A stretch of DNA of 34,481 nucleotides from Actinomycetota bacterium. Its GTDB lineage: Bacteria > Armatimonadota > SYMT01. Below the pieces are notes generated by a model. It saw only the letters and a list, made by a program, of their open reading frames with translations. It was not told the DNA's origin and did not search any database. The DNA lies in assembly GCA_005798285.1 (NCBI GenBank), contig SYKE01000020.1:1-34481 (forward strand). The letters run 5' to 3'. Every line of letters starts with the position of its first letter. The stretch's first letter is position 1. Positions 1 to 7,268 of this stretch are shown piece by piece. The translations under genes were made by a program, and so were the position numbers.

Positions 1-182
1 CATGGAGGTGCTCCTGTGGAGTGAAGTTTTCAGGAGACTCTTCCACGTCTACCCAACTTCGACCTCAGTCAGAGCTAAACGACATTTTCAGCATACTTCC
101 GAATGGAATCTGTCCGGAGCGACAATCAAATCGCCGTGCCGGCGAACCGTGTGTGCTGCCCGGAAACCAAGGCCACAACCCG

Positions 183-1202
183 TCAGCCGTCCTGTTTACC
201 GCGGGTGAAGCGGTCGACGAGGGCGACGGAGAGGATGATCGCTCCGGTGGCGACCTCTTGCCAGAAGGGGGGCACGTTTCTCAGGTTGAGCGCGTTGTTC
301 ATCAGGCCGATGACGAGGACCGCGCCGCAAAAGCTGGCGACCACGCTGCCCTGGCCCCCGGTGAGGCGGGCGCCGCCCACCACGACCGCGGCGATTGCGT
401 TCAACTCATAGCCCTCTCCGGTGACGGGGGAGCCGGACTGCAGCGACGAGGCTTCCATCGCGCCCGTGAGGCCCGCGAGCGCGCCCATCAGCACGTAGGC
501 GCTTAGCCGGAGTCGACGCACCGGCACGCCCGAGAGGTGGGCAGTCCGTTCGCTGCCGCCCACGGCATAGACCTGCCGGCCCCAGCGCGTGCGCCCCAGC
601 AGCAGCGCCAGAAGCGCCATCACCGCCACCGCGATGAGGAAGGCGTTCGGCACGATCCCGCCCGCGTAGCCCAATCCCAGGTCGCGGAACTGTAGCCAGC
701 GGCCGTTGATCGCTTCGGAGAGCGGGTTCTCCGGCCCCTGAAGTCCCACGGGCACGCCGTCGGTCACGTGCTTGGCCAGTCCCCGAGCGATGCGCATCAT
801 GGCAAGGGTGACGATGAACGGCGGAATGCCGATGCCGGCCACCGCGCCGCCGTTCACCGCTCCGAGCGCGAGGCCCACGGCAATGCCCCCCGCCACGGCC
901 ACCGGCAGCACGCCGTCGCCGACCTGACGGTTCAGACCCGGGTCCACCAGGAGACGGGCGGCAGCCACGCCGGCCAGTGCGTGCACGGAACCCACCGAGA
1001 GGTCGATCCCACCTGAGAGGATGACCACGGTCATTCCGGCCGCCAGGATCGCGTTCACCGGGACCTGGGTCCCCACGTTTCTCAAATTTCGCGGGGAGAG
1101 AAAGTTATCGGTGGTGAGGGCCAACAGCAAGATGGCCGCCAGCATGGCGGCCGGAAGCCCCCACCGTCGAAGCAACTCCCGAGCGTCGAGCGTGGTTTGC
1201 AC
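183..1202 (-). CDS. Sugar ABC transporter permease (RbsC-like)
   Basis: Inner-membrane permease of a ribose/xylose-type (CUT2) ABC importer. The 339-aa protein is a succession of hydrophobic helices and carries the family's hallmark LSGGIDLSVGS near residue 65, followed by GIPPFIVTLAMM and a late GGxxLxGGxGS loop. Length is normal for the family. The start is GTG (cac on the plus strand at 1200-1202), only 9 bp after the stop of the binding-protein gene, so the two are almost certainly co-transcribed and translationally linked. CUT2 systems need an RbsA-type ATPase. None lies between position 1 and this gene's stop, so it must be outside the window or supplied in trans. Substrate cannot be read from sequence; ribose, xylose, galactose or autoinducer-2-type sugars are all possible. 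Confidence 0.93.
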   Translation of the reverse strand: MQTTLDARELLRRWGLPAAMLAAILLLALTTDNFLSPRNLRNVGTQVPVNAILAAGMTVVILSGGIDLSVGSVHALAGVAAARLLVDPGLNRQVGDGVLPVAVAGGIAVGLALGAVNGGAVAGIGIPPFIVTLAMMRIARGLAKHVTDGVPVGLQGPENPLSEAINGRWLQFRDLGLGYAGGIVPNAFLIAVAVMALLALLLGRTRWGRQVYAVGGSERTAHLSGVPVRRLRLSAYVLMGALAGLTGAMEASSLQSGSPVTGEGYELNAIAAVVVGGARLTGGQGSVVASFCGAVLVIGLMNNALNLRNVPPFWQEVATGAIILSVALVDRFTRGKQDG

Positions 1203-1211
1203 GGGGCGCGG

Positions 1212-2288
1212 TTAGTTCGCTTTGACGAGCGCGGTCGGGATGGGGGCCGACTTCGGCAGCGACTCGCCCAGCGAATGGCGAGCCACCGCCGCCACCACGG
1301 CCCGTCCGATGACGCCGGGGAATTGCGCGGCATCCGCCTTCAGCACGCCCCCCTGACGCATCACATTCTGTGCCTGGGGCGTGGCGTCAAAACCGACCAC
1401 CACCAGGTTCTTCCAATCCGGCCCCGAGGCCGCCTGGGCCGCCGCCAGGGCACAGTCGTCGTTGATGCCGAAGATGCCCTTGAGGCCCGGGTGCGATTGG
1501 AGCAGATCCTGCGCGATGGGGAACGCCTTGGCCTGCACCGCCATGTCGGGCGCGGGCCTGGCCACGATCTTGATGCCGGGATGCCGCGCGATCGCCTTTT
1601 CGAAGCCCTTCACGCGTTCCTGAACCGAGGTGACCGTCGGGAAGTCGATGATCGCCACGTCGCCCTTCCCGCCGATCTTCTCGGCGAGAAACTCTCCGAT
1701 CAGTTCGCCGCCCTGTTCGTTATTCGAAGCGACATGGCACACCACGTCGCCTGACTTTGCGGCGATGTCCGCCGTGAAGACCGGCACCTTTGCCTCGTTG
1801 GCGAGCCGCACGGTGCTGCCGGAACCCTGACTGTTCACGGGGCAGAGGATGAGCGCGTCGATGCCCTGCGAGAGCATGGTCTGCACTGTGCGCTGCTCTA
1901 CCGCCGCGTCCCCTTCGGAAGCCTGGATGAGGAGCGTGATGTTCTGCTTCGGCGCCTCGGCCTGCATGGCGGCTTCGAGGTCCTTGTAGAACTGATGCGC
2001 GCGCGTGAGGAGGCAGACACCGACCTTGAGCGGCTTCTCAGGTCGCCGGGAGGGAATCACCGCCGCAGGCATGGGCGGCTCGGCCGGCATCTCGATGGTG
2101 GCGGCTGTCTTGCCGTCGGTCGAGTCTCCCGAAGCCGGGTCGCCGTTGCGGGCCGCCGCCGACTGCTCGGATCCGGGCGGACCAGAGTTCGGCCCGGCGA
2201 CGTTTGGCGGCTCGGGCTCCGCGCCCCCACACCCCGCCATCAGCGCCGCCACTGCGAGCGCGATGAAACCCAGTGATACCCGCCGCAT
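1212..2288 (-). CDS. Sugar ABC transporter substrate-binding lipoprotein (RbsB-like)
   Basis: Periplasmic or surface-anchored binding protein that delivers a sugar to the permease encoded 9 bp downstream. The 358-aa product opens with a lipoprotein signal ending in LMAGC, so Cys20 should be lipidated. A low-complexity Pro/Ser/Gly/Glu linker runs to about residue 85. A periplasmic-binding fold of the RbsB/LacI type follows (KVGVCLLTRAHQFYKDL, IDALILCPVNSQ, KGIFGINDDCALAA, VVGFDATPQA). A GGAGGGG ribosome-binding site lies about 10 nt before the ATG. The long linker is unusual beside E. coli RbsB but common in lipoprotein versions. It is the first gene of its unit. Confidence 0.92.
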   Translation of the reverse strand: MRRVSLGFIALAVAALMAGCGGAEPEPPNVAGPNSGPPGSEQSAAARNGDPASGDSTDGKTAATIEMPAEPPMPAAVIPSRRPEKPLKVGVCLLTRAHQFYKDLEAAMQAEAPKQNITLLIQASEGDAAVEQRTVQTMLSQGIDALILCPVNSQGSGSTVRLANEAKVPVFTADIAAKSGDVVCHVASNNEQGGELIGEFLAEKIGGKGDVAIIDFPTVTSVQERVKGFEKAIARHPGIKIVARPAPDMAVQAKAFPIAQDLLQSHPGLKGIFGINDDCALAAAQAASGPDWKNLVVVGFDATPQAQNVMRQGGVLKADAAQFPGVIGRAVVAAVARHSLGESLPKSAPIPTALVKAN

Positions 2289-2441
2289 CTCGCGCCGTCC
2301 CCTCCGCCTCGAGGCAATCCACTCCGCACCGTTCCCCTTGGAATTGGCCGCGGGCAGCGCCAGGCCCTTCCGACGGGGGCGGGGGGTTTTGTCGGGGGGA
2401 AGGCGAGGGTGGGCGAGCGTTCGACGACGGGGTCGGTTTGG

Positions 2442-2483
2442 ATCAGTCCGATGGGTCAGGTTCGTTCAACCCATCGGACTGAT
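2442..2483 (-). terminator. Long perfect hairpin, probable terminator
   Basis: A 15-bp perfect inverted repeat (2442-2456 with 2469-2483) encloses a 12-nt loop. It starts 25 bp after the stop of the minus-strand lipoprotein gene at 2509-2727 and lies 154 bp before the start of the binding-protein gene. No T-run follows on either strand, so calling it a terminator is inference from position and stem strength. Confidence 0.6.
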
Positions 2484-2508
2484 GCGGCTTCCGCGGAATC
2501 AACTCCGC

Positions 2509-2727
2509 CTAGCGAGGACCGCTCACGCCCGGGGCGCCGTTGGCGGCGCCGCCGGTGCCGAGGGTTTGTGGCCCACCGGTCGCCATGGCGCCGGCGCCGC
2601 TCTTCATCATGGCGCTTGTCGAATCCTGGCCCTCGGGAACCTTGTCCGGGCTTGCGCCGCATCCGGACAGCAGGAGGATCCCCAACAGTGCGCTCAGCGT
2701 CGACCAGCACAGCAGCTTGTTCTTCAT
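2509..2727 (-). CDS. Small lipoprotein, unknown function
   Basis: A 72-aa protein starting MKNKLLCWSTL, with a hydrophobic core and a lipobox LLSGC (Cys about residue 23), then a short Gly/Ala/Ser-rich tail containing MMKSGAGAMATGG. No domain is recognisable. An upstream in-frame start at 2766 would add 13 polar residues before the signal peptide and is rejected. The ribosome-binding site is weak (AGAAG about 17 nt upstream). The second tiny lipoprotein at 6997-7194 has the same plan: an LSALLG..LLL.GCG signal, a Pro-rich stretch, and a tail with a Met-Gly/Ser segment. The two may be paralogues. A strong hairpin follows the stop, supporting a separate short transcript. Function unknown; exported to a membrane by inference. 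Confidence 0.7.
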   Translation of the reverse strand: MKNKLLCWSTLSALLGILLLSGCGASPDKVPEGQDSTSAMMKSGAGAMATGGPQTLGTGGAANGAPGVSGPR

Positions 2728-2892
2728 GGGGTTCGCATCGGATGTCTTCTGAAGGGGATGGCCCAATCGCCGTCACGTCGTCCGAAGCAGCCTCCGACGG
2801 AGCTGTTGTTAGGATTATTCATCGCATTCGGTAGGAAAAACCTCCTTTCTTCGGTGGCTGAACCTCTGAACTGAACCGATGGCAACAATTGT

Positions 2893-2913
2893 AAGGAGGG
2901 TCAAATTGAAATG
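2893..2913 (+). promoter_or_regulatory. Strong Shine-Dalgarno plus ATG, out of frame with the next gene
   Basis: AAGGAGGG at 2893-2900 is followed after 10 nt by ATG at 2911. It is among the best ribosome-binding sites in the window. The frame it opens is not the frame of the sulfotransferase at 3005; a TGA at 2912-2914 blocks that frame. It may be a leader peptide, an indel in the sequence, or chance. Confidence 0.35.
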
Positions 2914-3004
2914 AAACTCACCAATCTGTCGTCGTCGGCGTCGATGGTTTGGGCTTCATCATCATCTCGGCCGAGTAGTCCGCCGGCCAACCGCACTTAT
3001 CGGA

Positions 3005-3919
3005 ATGCAAAACGTCATGGGCGAAACAGGGGTTCGCTCCGTACTGGCGCGCCTCAGGGCCGCGCCTCCGGTCATCGTGATCGGAATGCATCGCTCGGGG
3101 ACCAGCCTGGTCGCGGCGATGCTTTTTCAACTCGGCGTTTACGGAGGCGCCGACATCGACATCCGACGCATTCGATCGGAGGTAGCCGCCCGCTCCGCCG
3201 CGCTGGTCAGCGGGTATGCGGAGTCGGGAGTGTTCTTTCGGCTCAACGAGGAGATGTTGGCGCGGGCGGGCGCCCGTTGGGACGATCCGCAGCCGTTTCT
3301 GGAGCGACGGGATGATCCCCGAGTGGCGCCCAGAGAAGTGGCCGCGCTGGAACAACGGGCGGCCAGAGAACTTGCAGTGGGATTCCTGTCAGGATTCGAG
3401 GCGGGCCGCCGGAGCGTGTGGGGGTGGAAAGATCCGCGAAACAGTCTGACGCTGCCCTACTGGCTCAATCTGTTCCCCGGAGCGCGGGTGCTGCATGTGC
3501 GGCGGGACCTCGAATCCAGCGCTCAGAGCGTCCATCGCCGTGCGCTGCAGTGGGAGCAGTCCCCGTCGGTGGAAACCGTGCCGGGGTGCCGGCCCCGGAT
3601 CCAGGGCATGAACTCCGAACGGATCGTCGGGGCGTTGCTCCGGCGGCTGGGCAAGGACGGACGGCCCTCGAACCCGTGTCTGGATCTGGACTACTGCCGC
3701 CGGCTCTGCCTCTGCTACGTGGACGAGGCTTGCCGACATCGCGCGCTCGGCAGTTCCTATCGGGAAGTCTGGTACGACGACGTGCTTCGAGAGCCGGAAT
3801 CTGCGGCGAGAGAACTGTGCAGCTTCATCGGGTTGGAGGCCGGTACGCACACCCATCGTCTGGCGGCGGGCTATGTGCTCTCGCGGACGGACACGCCCAC
3901 CGTCACGTCGAGATCGTAG
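3005..3919 (+). CDS. PAPS-dependent sulfotransferase family protein
   Basis: Transfers sulfate from PAPS to an unknown acceptor, probably a glycan or small molecule. The 304-aa protein has the 5'-phosphosulfate loop VIVIGMHRSGTS at residues 23-34. WGWKDPRNSLTLPYW (139-153) is typical of the bacterial Sulfotransfer_3 group, and LHVRRDLESSAQS (163-175) matches the 3'-phosphate-binding segment. There is no signal peptide, so the enzyme is cytosolic. ATG at 3005 is the first start in frame; ATG at 3017 is an alternative, and neither has a convincing ribosome-binding site. A much better SD-ATG at 2911 lies in another frame. The gene stands alone, convergent with the M14 peptidase gene. I see no PAPS synthesis genes nearby, so the donor supply is encoded elsewhere. 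Confidence 0.85.
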   Translation: MQNVMGETGVRSVLARLRAAPPVIVIGMHRSGTSLVAAMLFQLGVYGGADIDIRRIRSEVAARSAALVSGYAESGVFFRLNEEMLARAGARWDDPQPFLERRDDPRVAPREVAALEQRAARELAVGFLSGFEAGRRSVWGWKDPRNSLTLPYWLNLFPGARVLHVRRDLESSAQSVHRRALQWEQSPSVETVPGCRPRIQGMNSERIVGALLRRLGKDGRPSNPCLDLDYCRRLCLCYVDEACRHRALGSSYREVWYDDVLREPESAARELCSFIGLEAGTHTHRLAAGYVLSRTDTPTVTSRS

Positions 3920-3966
3920 CACGGTGAGCCGGCGCCGTGCCGAGGCGGACCGGGTGCGATCCAGAA

Positions 3967-3997
3967 CAGCCGGTGGGCGTTGCCCGCTCACCGGCTG
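3967..3997. terminator. Hairpin between convergent genes, probable bidirectional terminator
   Basis: CAGCCGGTG (3967-3975) pairs perfectly with CACCGGCTG (3989-3997) around a 13-nt loop that can itself fold (GGC...GCC). It sits between the stops of the convergent sulfotransferase (3919) and M14 peptidase (4015) genes. No T-run is present. Confidence 0.55.
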
Positions 3998-4014
3998 GGC
4001 GGTAATCAGCGAGC

Positions 4015-6723
4015 TCAGTTCACCGGAGCATAGAGCGCGTTGAAGACGAGCTTGAACGTGCCGTGCGGCTGGGCGCGGAAGAGCACCTCGGGGCCGTAGA
4101 GCACCAGATGCCCCGCTCCGACCGAGGCATCGACGACGGCCGCGGCTCCGTCGAGGTAGCTCTGCCCCCACGCCCAGCCCGAGCGGAGCGGCGTCGGACT
4201 GCCGTACCAGGCCACAACGCGCGTACGATCGTCGGCGCGCACCCGGAACGCCGGGCTCTCGTCGAACACCACATCGGCTCGCTCGCCCATTCCGAGGGCT
4301 ATCGGCTGGGTGGGGTCCAACCGAACCTCGAGAATGGAGCCGGGGATGAAGAACTTCTCGCGGGGAAGGGTACGGCTGCCGGCGCCCGACTCCACGAGTG
4401 CGCTGGCGACCGGTAGTCCCAGTGCTCGAGCGAGATCGGTGCTGCTTCCGATGCTGAGCACGGTGCCGCCGGCCTCCAGGAATTCCCGAATTACCGGGAC
4501 CGTCCGTTCGCGGCTCAGTCTGCCCCTTCGTCCCCGGTATTCGGCGGGCAGGTTCGACTCGTCCGGTTCGGCGCCCGCGGCGGCGCCGAAGCCCGTGCGG
4601 GTTCCGGCGGTCAGACGAAAGGCGCCATCCGGCAAGAGCAGCACGTCGCAGCGAGAACGCAAGGCGCCGGCGTCGATCTGGGCGGGGTAGATCACTTCAA
4701 ACGGAAACTCCCAGCGCTCGAGGATGAAGCGGGTCCAACCGGAGGTCATCGATCCGCCGTAGGTGTCCCAGAGGGCGATGCGGGCCGGTCGCAGTGGAGG
4801 TCCGACGGCGGGAGCCGTGGCGACACCCGCGGCATCCACTCCCAGCGAGCGAACGGCGTCCTTCAAGGCGGTGGTAGACGCGGGCGAGGCCGGAATGAAG
4901 AAGGAGCCGGTGGGGTAGGTCTTCGCGCCGACCTGATGGGTGGAGAGGGTTCTCCGCACCGGGAGGCCGCGCTTCATCAGCCGATTCGCGGTGACGAAGC
5001 TGTGATTGGCCCCGGCGTGCAGCAGGTAGCCGGCCGCGCCGGACTCCCCCGTCAGAGCGCCCGCGGGGAACGGCGCCTCTTCCGCCAGTTCCTCTACCGG
5101 AGCTTCAAAGGCGGTGAGGATTCGATCGAACCGAAAGCCCATCTGAAAGGCCAGCGTCCAGCCGGCGCTGTCGTAGGGGGCGATGGGCGGACCTCCTGGA
5201 TAGCGAAAGTCGTCGGGATGGTCTTGAGGCTCGAAGAGATCGAGCACGTGCGGGCGGAACGCCTGATCGCAGCGCACCACCAGCGATCCCGTCGGATAGT
5301 CGGTGTCGCCGATCTTGAACGCCGCCGTGGCGCGGTGCACCCGAACCCCGGTGTTCATCAGCGCCCGCGCGAAGCGAATGGCCGTGGCGAAGTCGGGCTG
5401 ATCCGAGGTGATGACAAAACCGCGAGGATCTCGGTGCTCGGGCTTGCGAAGCTGTCGTTCGAAGTCCTGCCGCGAGCCGTCGGTTCTCCGGGCGGCCTGA
5501 ATGCGCCGGGGTGAAGGCGTCCAGGAGTCGGATCGACCCTTCTCGATCTGCCGCATCCCCATCCTCCAGCGATTGAGCTGAAGTTCCACCCGGTGCTTCG
5601 ACGCGAAATCCATCACGGCGCGATTCGCGGTGAGGGAGTAGTCGATGGACTGTCGGAAGCGCCACTCCTGGGGCTCCACGGGGAGCACCTGGTTGCCGCC
5701 GGGCAGCAGCCGGTCGGGAACGAACGGCACGCGCATGGGGGTCGGGTTGCCGATGGTTTCGGTCAGCAAGCCGATGATGTTGTGGAAATAGGCGGTGGTG
5801 CGGAGCCCGCCGTTCCACCAGGCGGAGTAGGCGGCGCCGGCGCGCTGCACCACTCCGCCCTTGCCCTCCTGCAGGAAGCGATTCAGCATCGCGCCGCCGA
5901 CCATGTCCAGGCCGGAGATGATGAGCGGATCCACCCGATAGTTGAACGGATCACGGAAGGGGGGAGCGAACATCACCGTCCCGACCGGACCGGTCTGGTG
6001 GTGGTTGTACATGATCTGGGGATTCCAGATCCGATAGAGCACCCGGTTCATCGCCTGACTTTCGCGTTGGGTGCAGGCGTAGAAATCCCTGTTGTTGTCG
6101 TGCCCGATGTATTTCTGATAGAGCCGCGGCACGCCGGCGAGGCTTCGCTTTGTGGGGTCCTTCTCTCGAAGGTACCAGTTGGCGACCAGTTCGATGCCGT
6201 CCGGGTTTGCAGGCACGGCAAGGATGATCAGATCATCGAGGAAGCGGCGGGTTTCGGCGTCTTCCCCGGAGGTCAACCGGTAAACGGTTTCGATGAGCTG
6301 CATGAAGCCCAGCGTCTCGCTGGAGTGGAGTCCACCGTCGATCCAGACCACGGCGCGACCTTCCCGCGCCAACTCTGCCGCCCGCTCTTCGTTCAGACCG
6401 TCCGCAGTGGCGAGGCGATTGGAAATCTCACGGAAGCGCTCCAGCCGCCGGTGGTTCCTGGGAGAAGTGATGATGGCCATCACCTGGGTGCGTCCTTCCT
6501 CGGTCTCTCCGATGGGAACCACCTTCACCCGGTCCGACTCGCGATCCAGCTTCTCGAAGTAGGCTTTCATCTGGGTGTAATTGGCGAGCTGGTAGTCATC
6601 CCCAATGTCGAAGCCGAACTCCTGCTTCGGCGAGGTGACGCCAACCGCTCGGGCCGGCATGCTCGAGAGCGCGCACAGTGCGGCGAGGGCCAGAAACAGT
6701 TGTGAGAGGCGGAAGTGAGTCAT
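4015..6723 (-). CDS. Secreted M14-family zinc carboxypeptidase, large form
   Basis: An exported 902-aa metallocarboxypeptidase-like enzyme, likely used for peptide scavenging outside the cytoplasm. A signal peptide (about residues 1-26, ending MPARA) precedes the M14 domain. Visible active-site elements are the zinc motif HSSE (H133, E136), the GHDNNRDF substrate-binding segment near 208-215, a third zinc ligand in YNHHQTG (H241 or H242), and a probable catalytic Glu322 in GLLTETIG. Residues from about 390 on are accessory. The last 250 residues contain IALWDTYGGSMTSGW and a CDVLLLPDGA segment that resemble the glutamine-amidotransferase-like domain found at the C-terminus of this long M14 subgroup. 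All key catalytic residues look intact. It is probably monocistronic, bounded by hairpins on both sides. Substrate specificity is not readable. Confidence 0.9.
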   Translation of the reverse strand: MTHFRLSQLFLALAALCALSSMPARAVGVTSPKQEFGFDIGDDYQLANYTQMKAYFEKLDRESDRVKVVPIGETEEGRTQVMAIITSPRNHRRLERFREISNRLATADGLNEERAAELAREGRAVVWIDGGLHSSETLGFMQLIETVYRLTSGEDAETRRFLDDLIILAVPANPDGIELVANWYLREKDPTKRSLAGVPRLYQKYIGHDNNRDFYACTQRESQAMNRVLYRIWNPQIMYNHHQTGPVGTVMFAPPFRDPFNYRVDPLIISGLDMVGGAMLNRFLQEGKGGVVQRAGAAYSAWWNGGLRTTAYFHNIIGLLTETIGNPTPMRVPFVPDRLLPGGNQVLPVEPQEWRFRQSIDYSLTANRAVMDFASKHRVELQLNRWRMGMRQIEKGRSDSWTPSPRRIQAARRTDGSRQDFERQLRKPEHRDPRGFVITSDQPDFATAIRFARALMNTGVRVHRATAAFKIGDTDYPTGSLVVRCDQAFRPHVLDLFEPQDHPDDFRYPGGPPIAPYDSAGWTLAFQMGFRFDRILTAFEAPVEELAEEAPFPAGALTGESGAAGYLLHAGANHSFVTANRLMKRGLPVRRTLSTHQVGAKTYPTGSFFIPASPASTTALKDAVRSLGVDAAGVATAPAVGPPLRPARIALWDTYGGSMTSGWTRFILERWEFPFEVIYPAQIDAGALRSRCDVLLLPDGAFRLTAGTRTGFGAAAGAEPDESNLPAEYRGRRGRLSRERTVPVIREFLEAGGTVLSIGSSTDLARALGLPVASALVESGAGSRTLPREKFFIPGSILEVRLDPTQPIALGMGERADVVFDESPAFRVRADDRTRVVAWYGSPTPLRSGWAWGQSYLDGAAAVVDASVGAGHLVLYGPEVLFRAQPHGTFKLVFNALYAPVN

Positions 6724-6935
6724 GGGGGGTTCCCGTGCGGGGGGAGTGTGGAGAGGACCCGGAAGCGCTCCGGCGGTGTGCGAGCCGAACCCGAGACGGC
6801 CAAAAGAAGGATAGCCGAAACAGAACGGGCCTCATCAAGAAGGGGCCGGATCAAGCCCGGCGCCCGGGGGCTCGGTGGAGTCGGGTGGATCGGAGCCGGG
6901 ATGAGGCGTGTGGTCGGCTCCCGGTGGGCTTGATC

Positions 6936-6981
6936 GGACCATGGACGACGTCGACCCTGACGTTGGCGTCATCCATAGTCC
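6936..6981 (-). terminator. Hairpin downstream of small lipoprotein gene
   Basis: Segments 6936-6952 and 6965-6981 form a 17-position stem. On the minus-strand RNA the two C/T differences become G-U wobbles, whereas on the plus strand they would be mismatches, so the structure belongs to minus-strand transcripts. It starts 15 bp past the stop of the lipoprotein gene at 6997-7194. Confidence 0.6.
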
Positions 6982-6996
6982 GGGAGCGGCGGCCGA

Positions 6997-7194
6997 CTAG
7001 CGGGGCGCGGTGGTTCCGGGCGCGGTGGTTCCGGATCCACCCATCTTGCTGTTCAGCTCTTGCTGAACGTTCGGCGGGATCGCCGGCGGGGCGTTTTCGG
7101 GCGACTTGGCGGGTTCGCCGCAGCCGGCGAGCAGCAGCCCGCCCAAGAGTGCAGACAGCGCGAGGATCGCGCGAAACGGTAGCATTTGCATCAT
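6997..7194 (-). CDS. Small lipoprotein, unknown function
   Basis: A 65-aa protein beginning MMQMLPFRAIL, with a hydrophobic signal and lipobox LLAGC, then a Pro/Asn-rich stretch and the tail SKMGGSGTTAPGTTAPR. Two start codons are possible (7194 and 7185); GGAAGGG about 8 nt before 7194 favours the first. A longer in-frame start at 7239 would place 15 charged or polar residues before the signal and is rejected. No domain is recognised. Its plan matches the 72-aa lipoprotein at 2509-2727. It lies 74 bp downstream of the KimA-like transporter gene on the same strand, but a GC-rich hairpin between them suggests separate transcription. The tail is a low-complexity TTAPG repeat (two units). Confidence 0.7.
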   Translation of the reverse strand: MMQMLPFRAILALSALLGGLLLAGCGEPAKSPENAPPAIPPNVQQELNSKMGGSGTTAPGTTAPR

Positions 7195-7242
7195 CTGGGA
7201 TTCCCTTCCAACCGGAGGGATTGGCCGAGAACGGCGCAAATC

Positions 7243-7264
7243 CCTCCGCGCGTGTCGCGCGAGG
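7243..7264 (-). terminator. GC hairpin between transporter and lipoprotein genes
   Basis: CGCGCG (7247-7252) pairs with CGCGCG (7256-7261) around a TGT loop, extended by CCT/AGG with one bulged C. It lies 4 bp past the minus-strand stop of the transporter gene at 7269. There is no T-run, so terminator function is inferred from position. Confidence 0.4.
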
Positions 7265-7268
7265 ACTG

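Noticed and set aside
2911-3315. 134-aa plus frame opened by a strong ribosome-binding site
   Set aside because: Most of it overlaps the sulfotransferase in another frame and reads Arg/Gly-rich; only the start signal was kept as an observation.
5593-6705. 370-aa plus-strand open frame opposite the M14 peptidase
   Set aside because: Shadow frame rich in His/Gly/Val with no recognisable domain.
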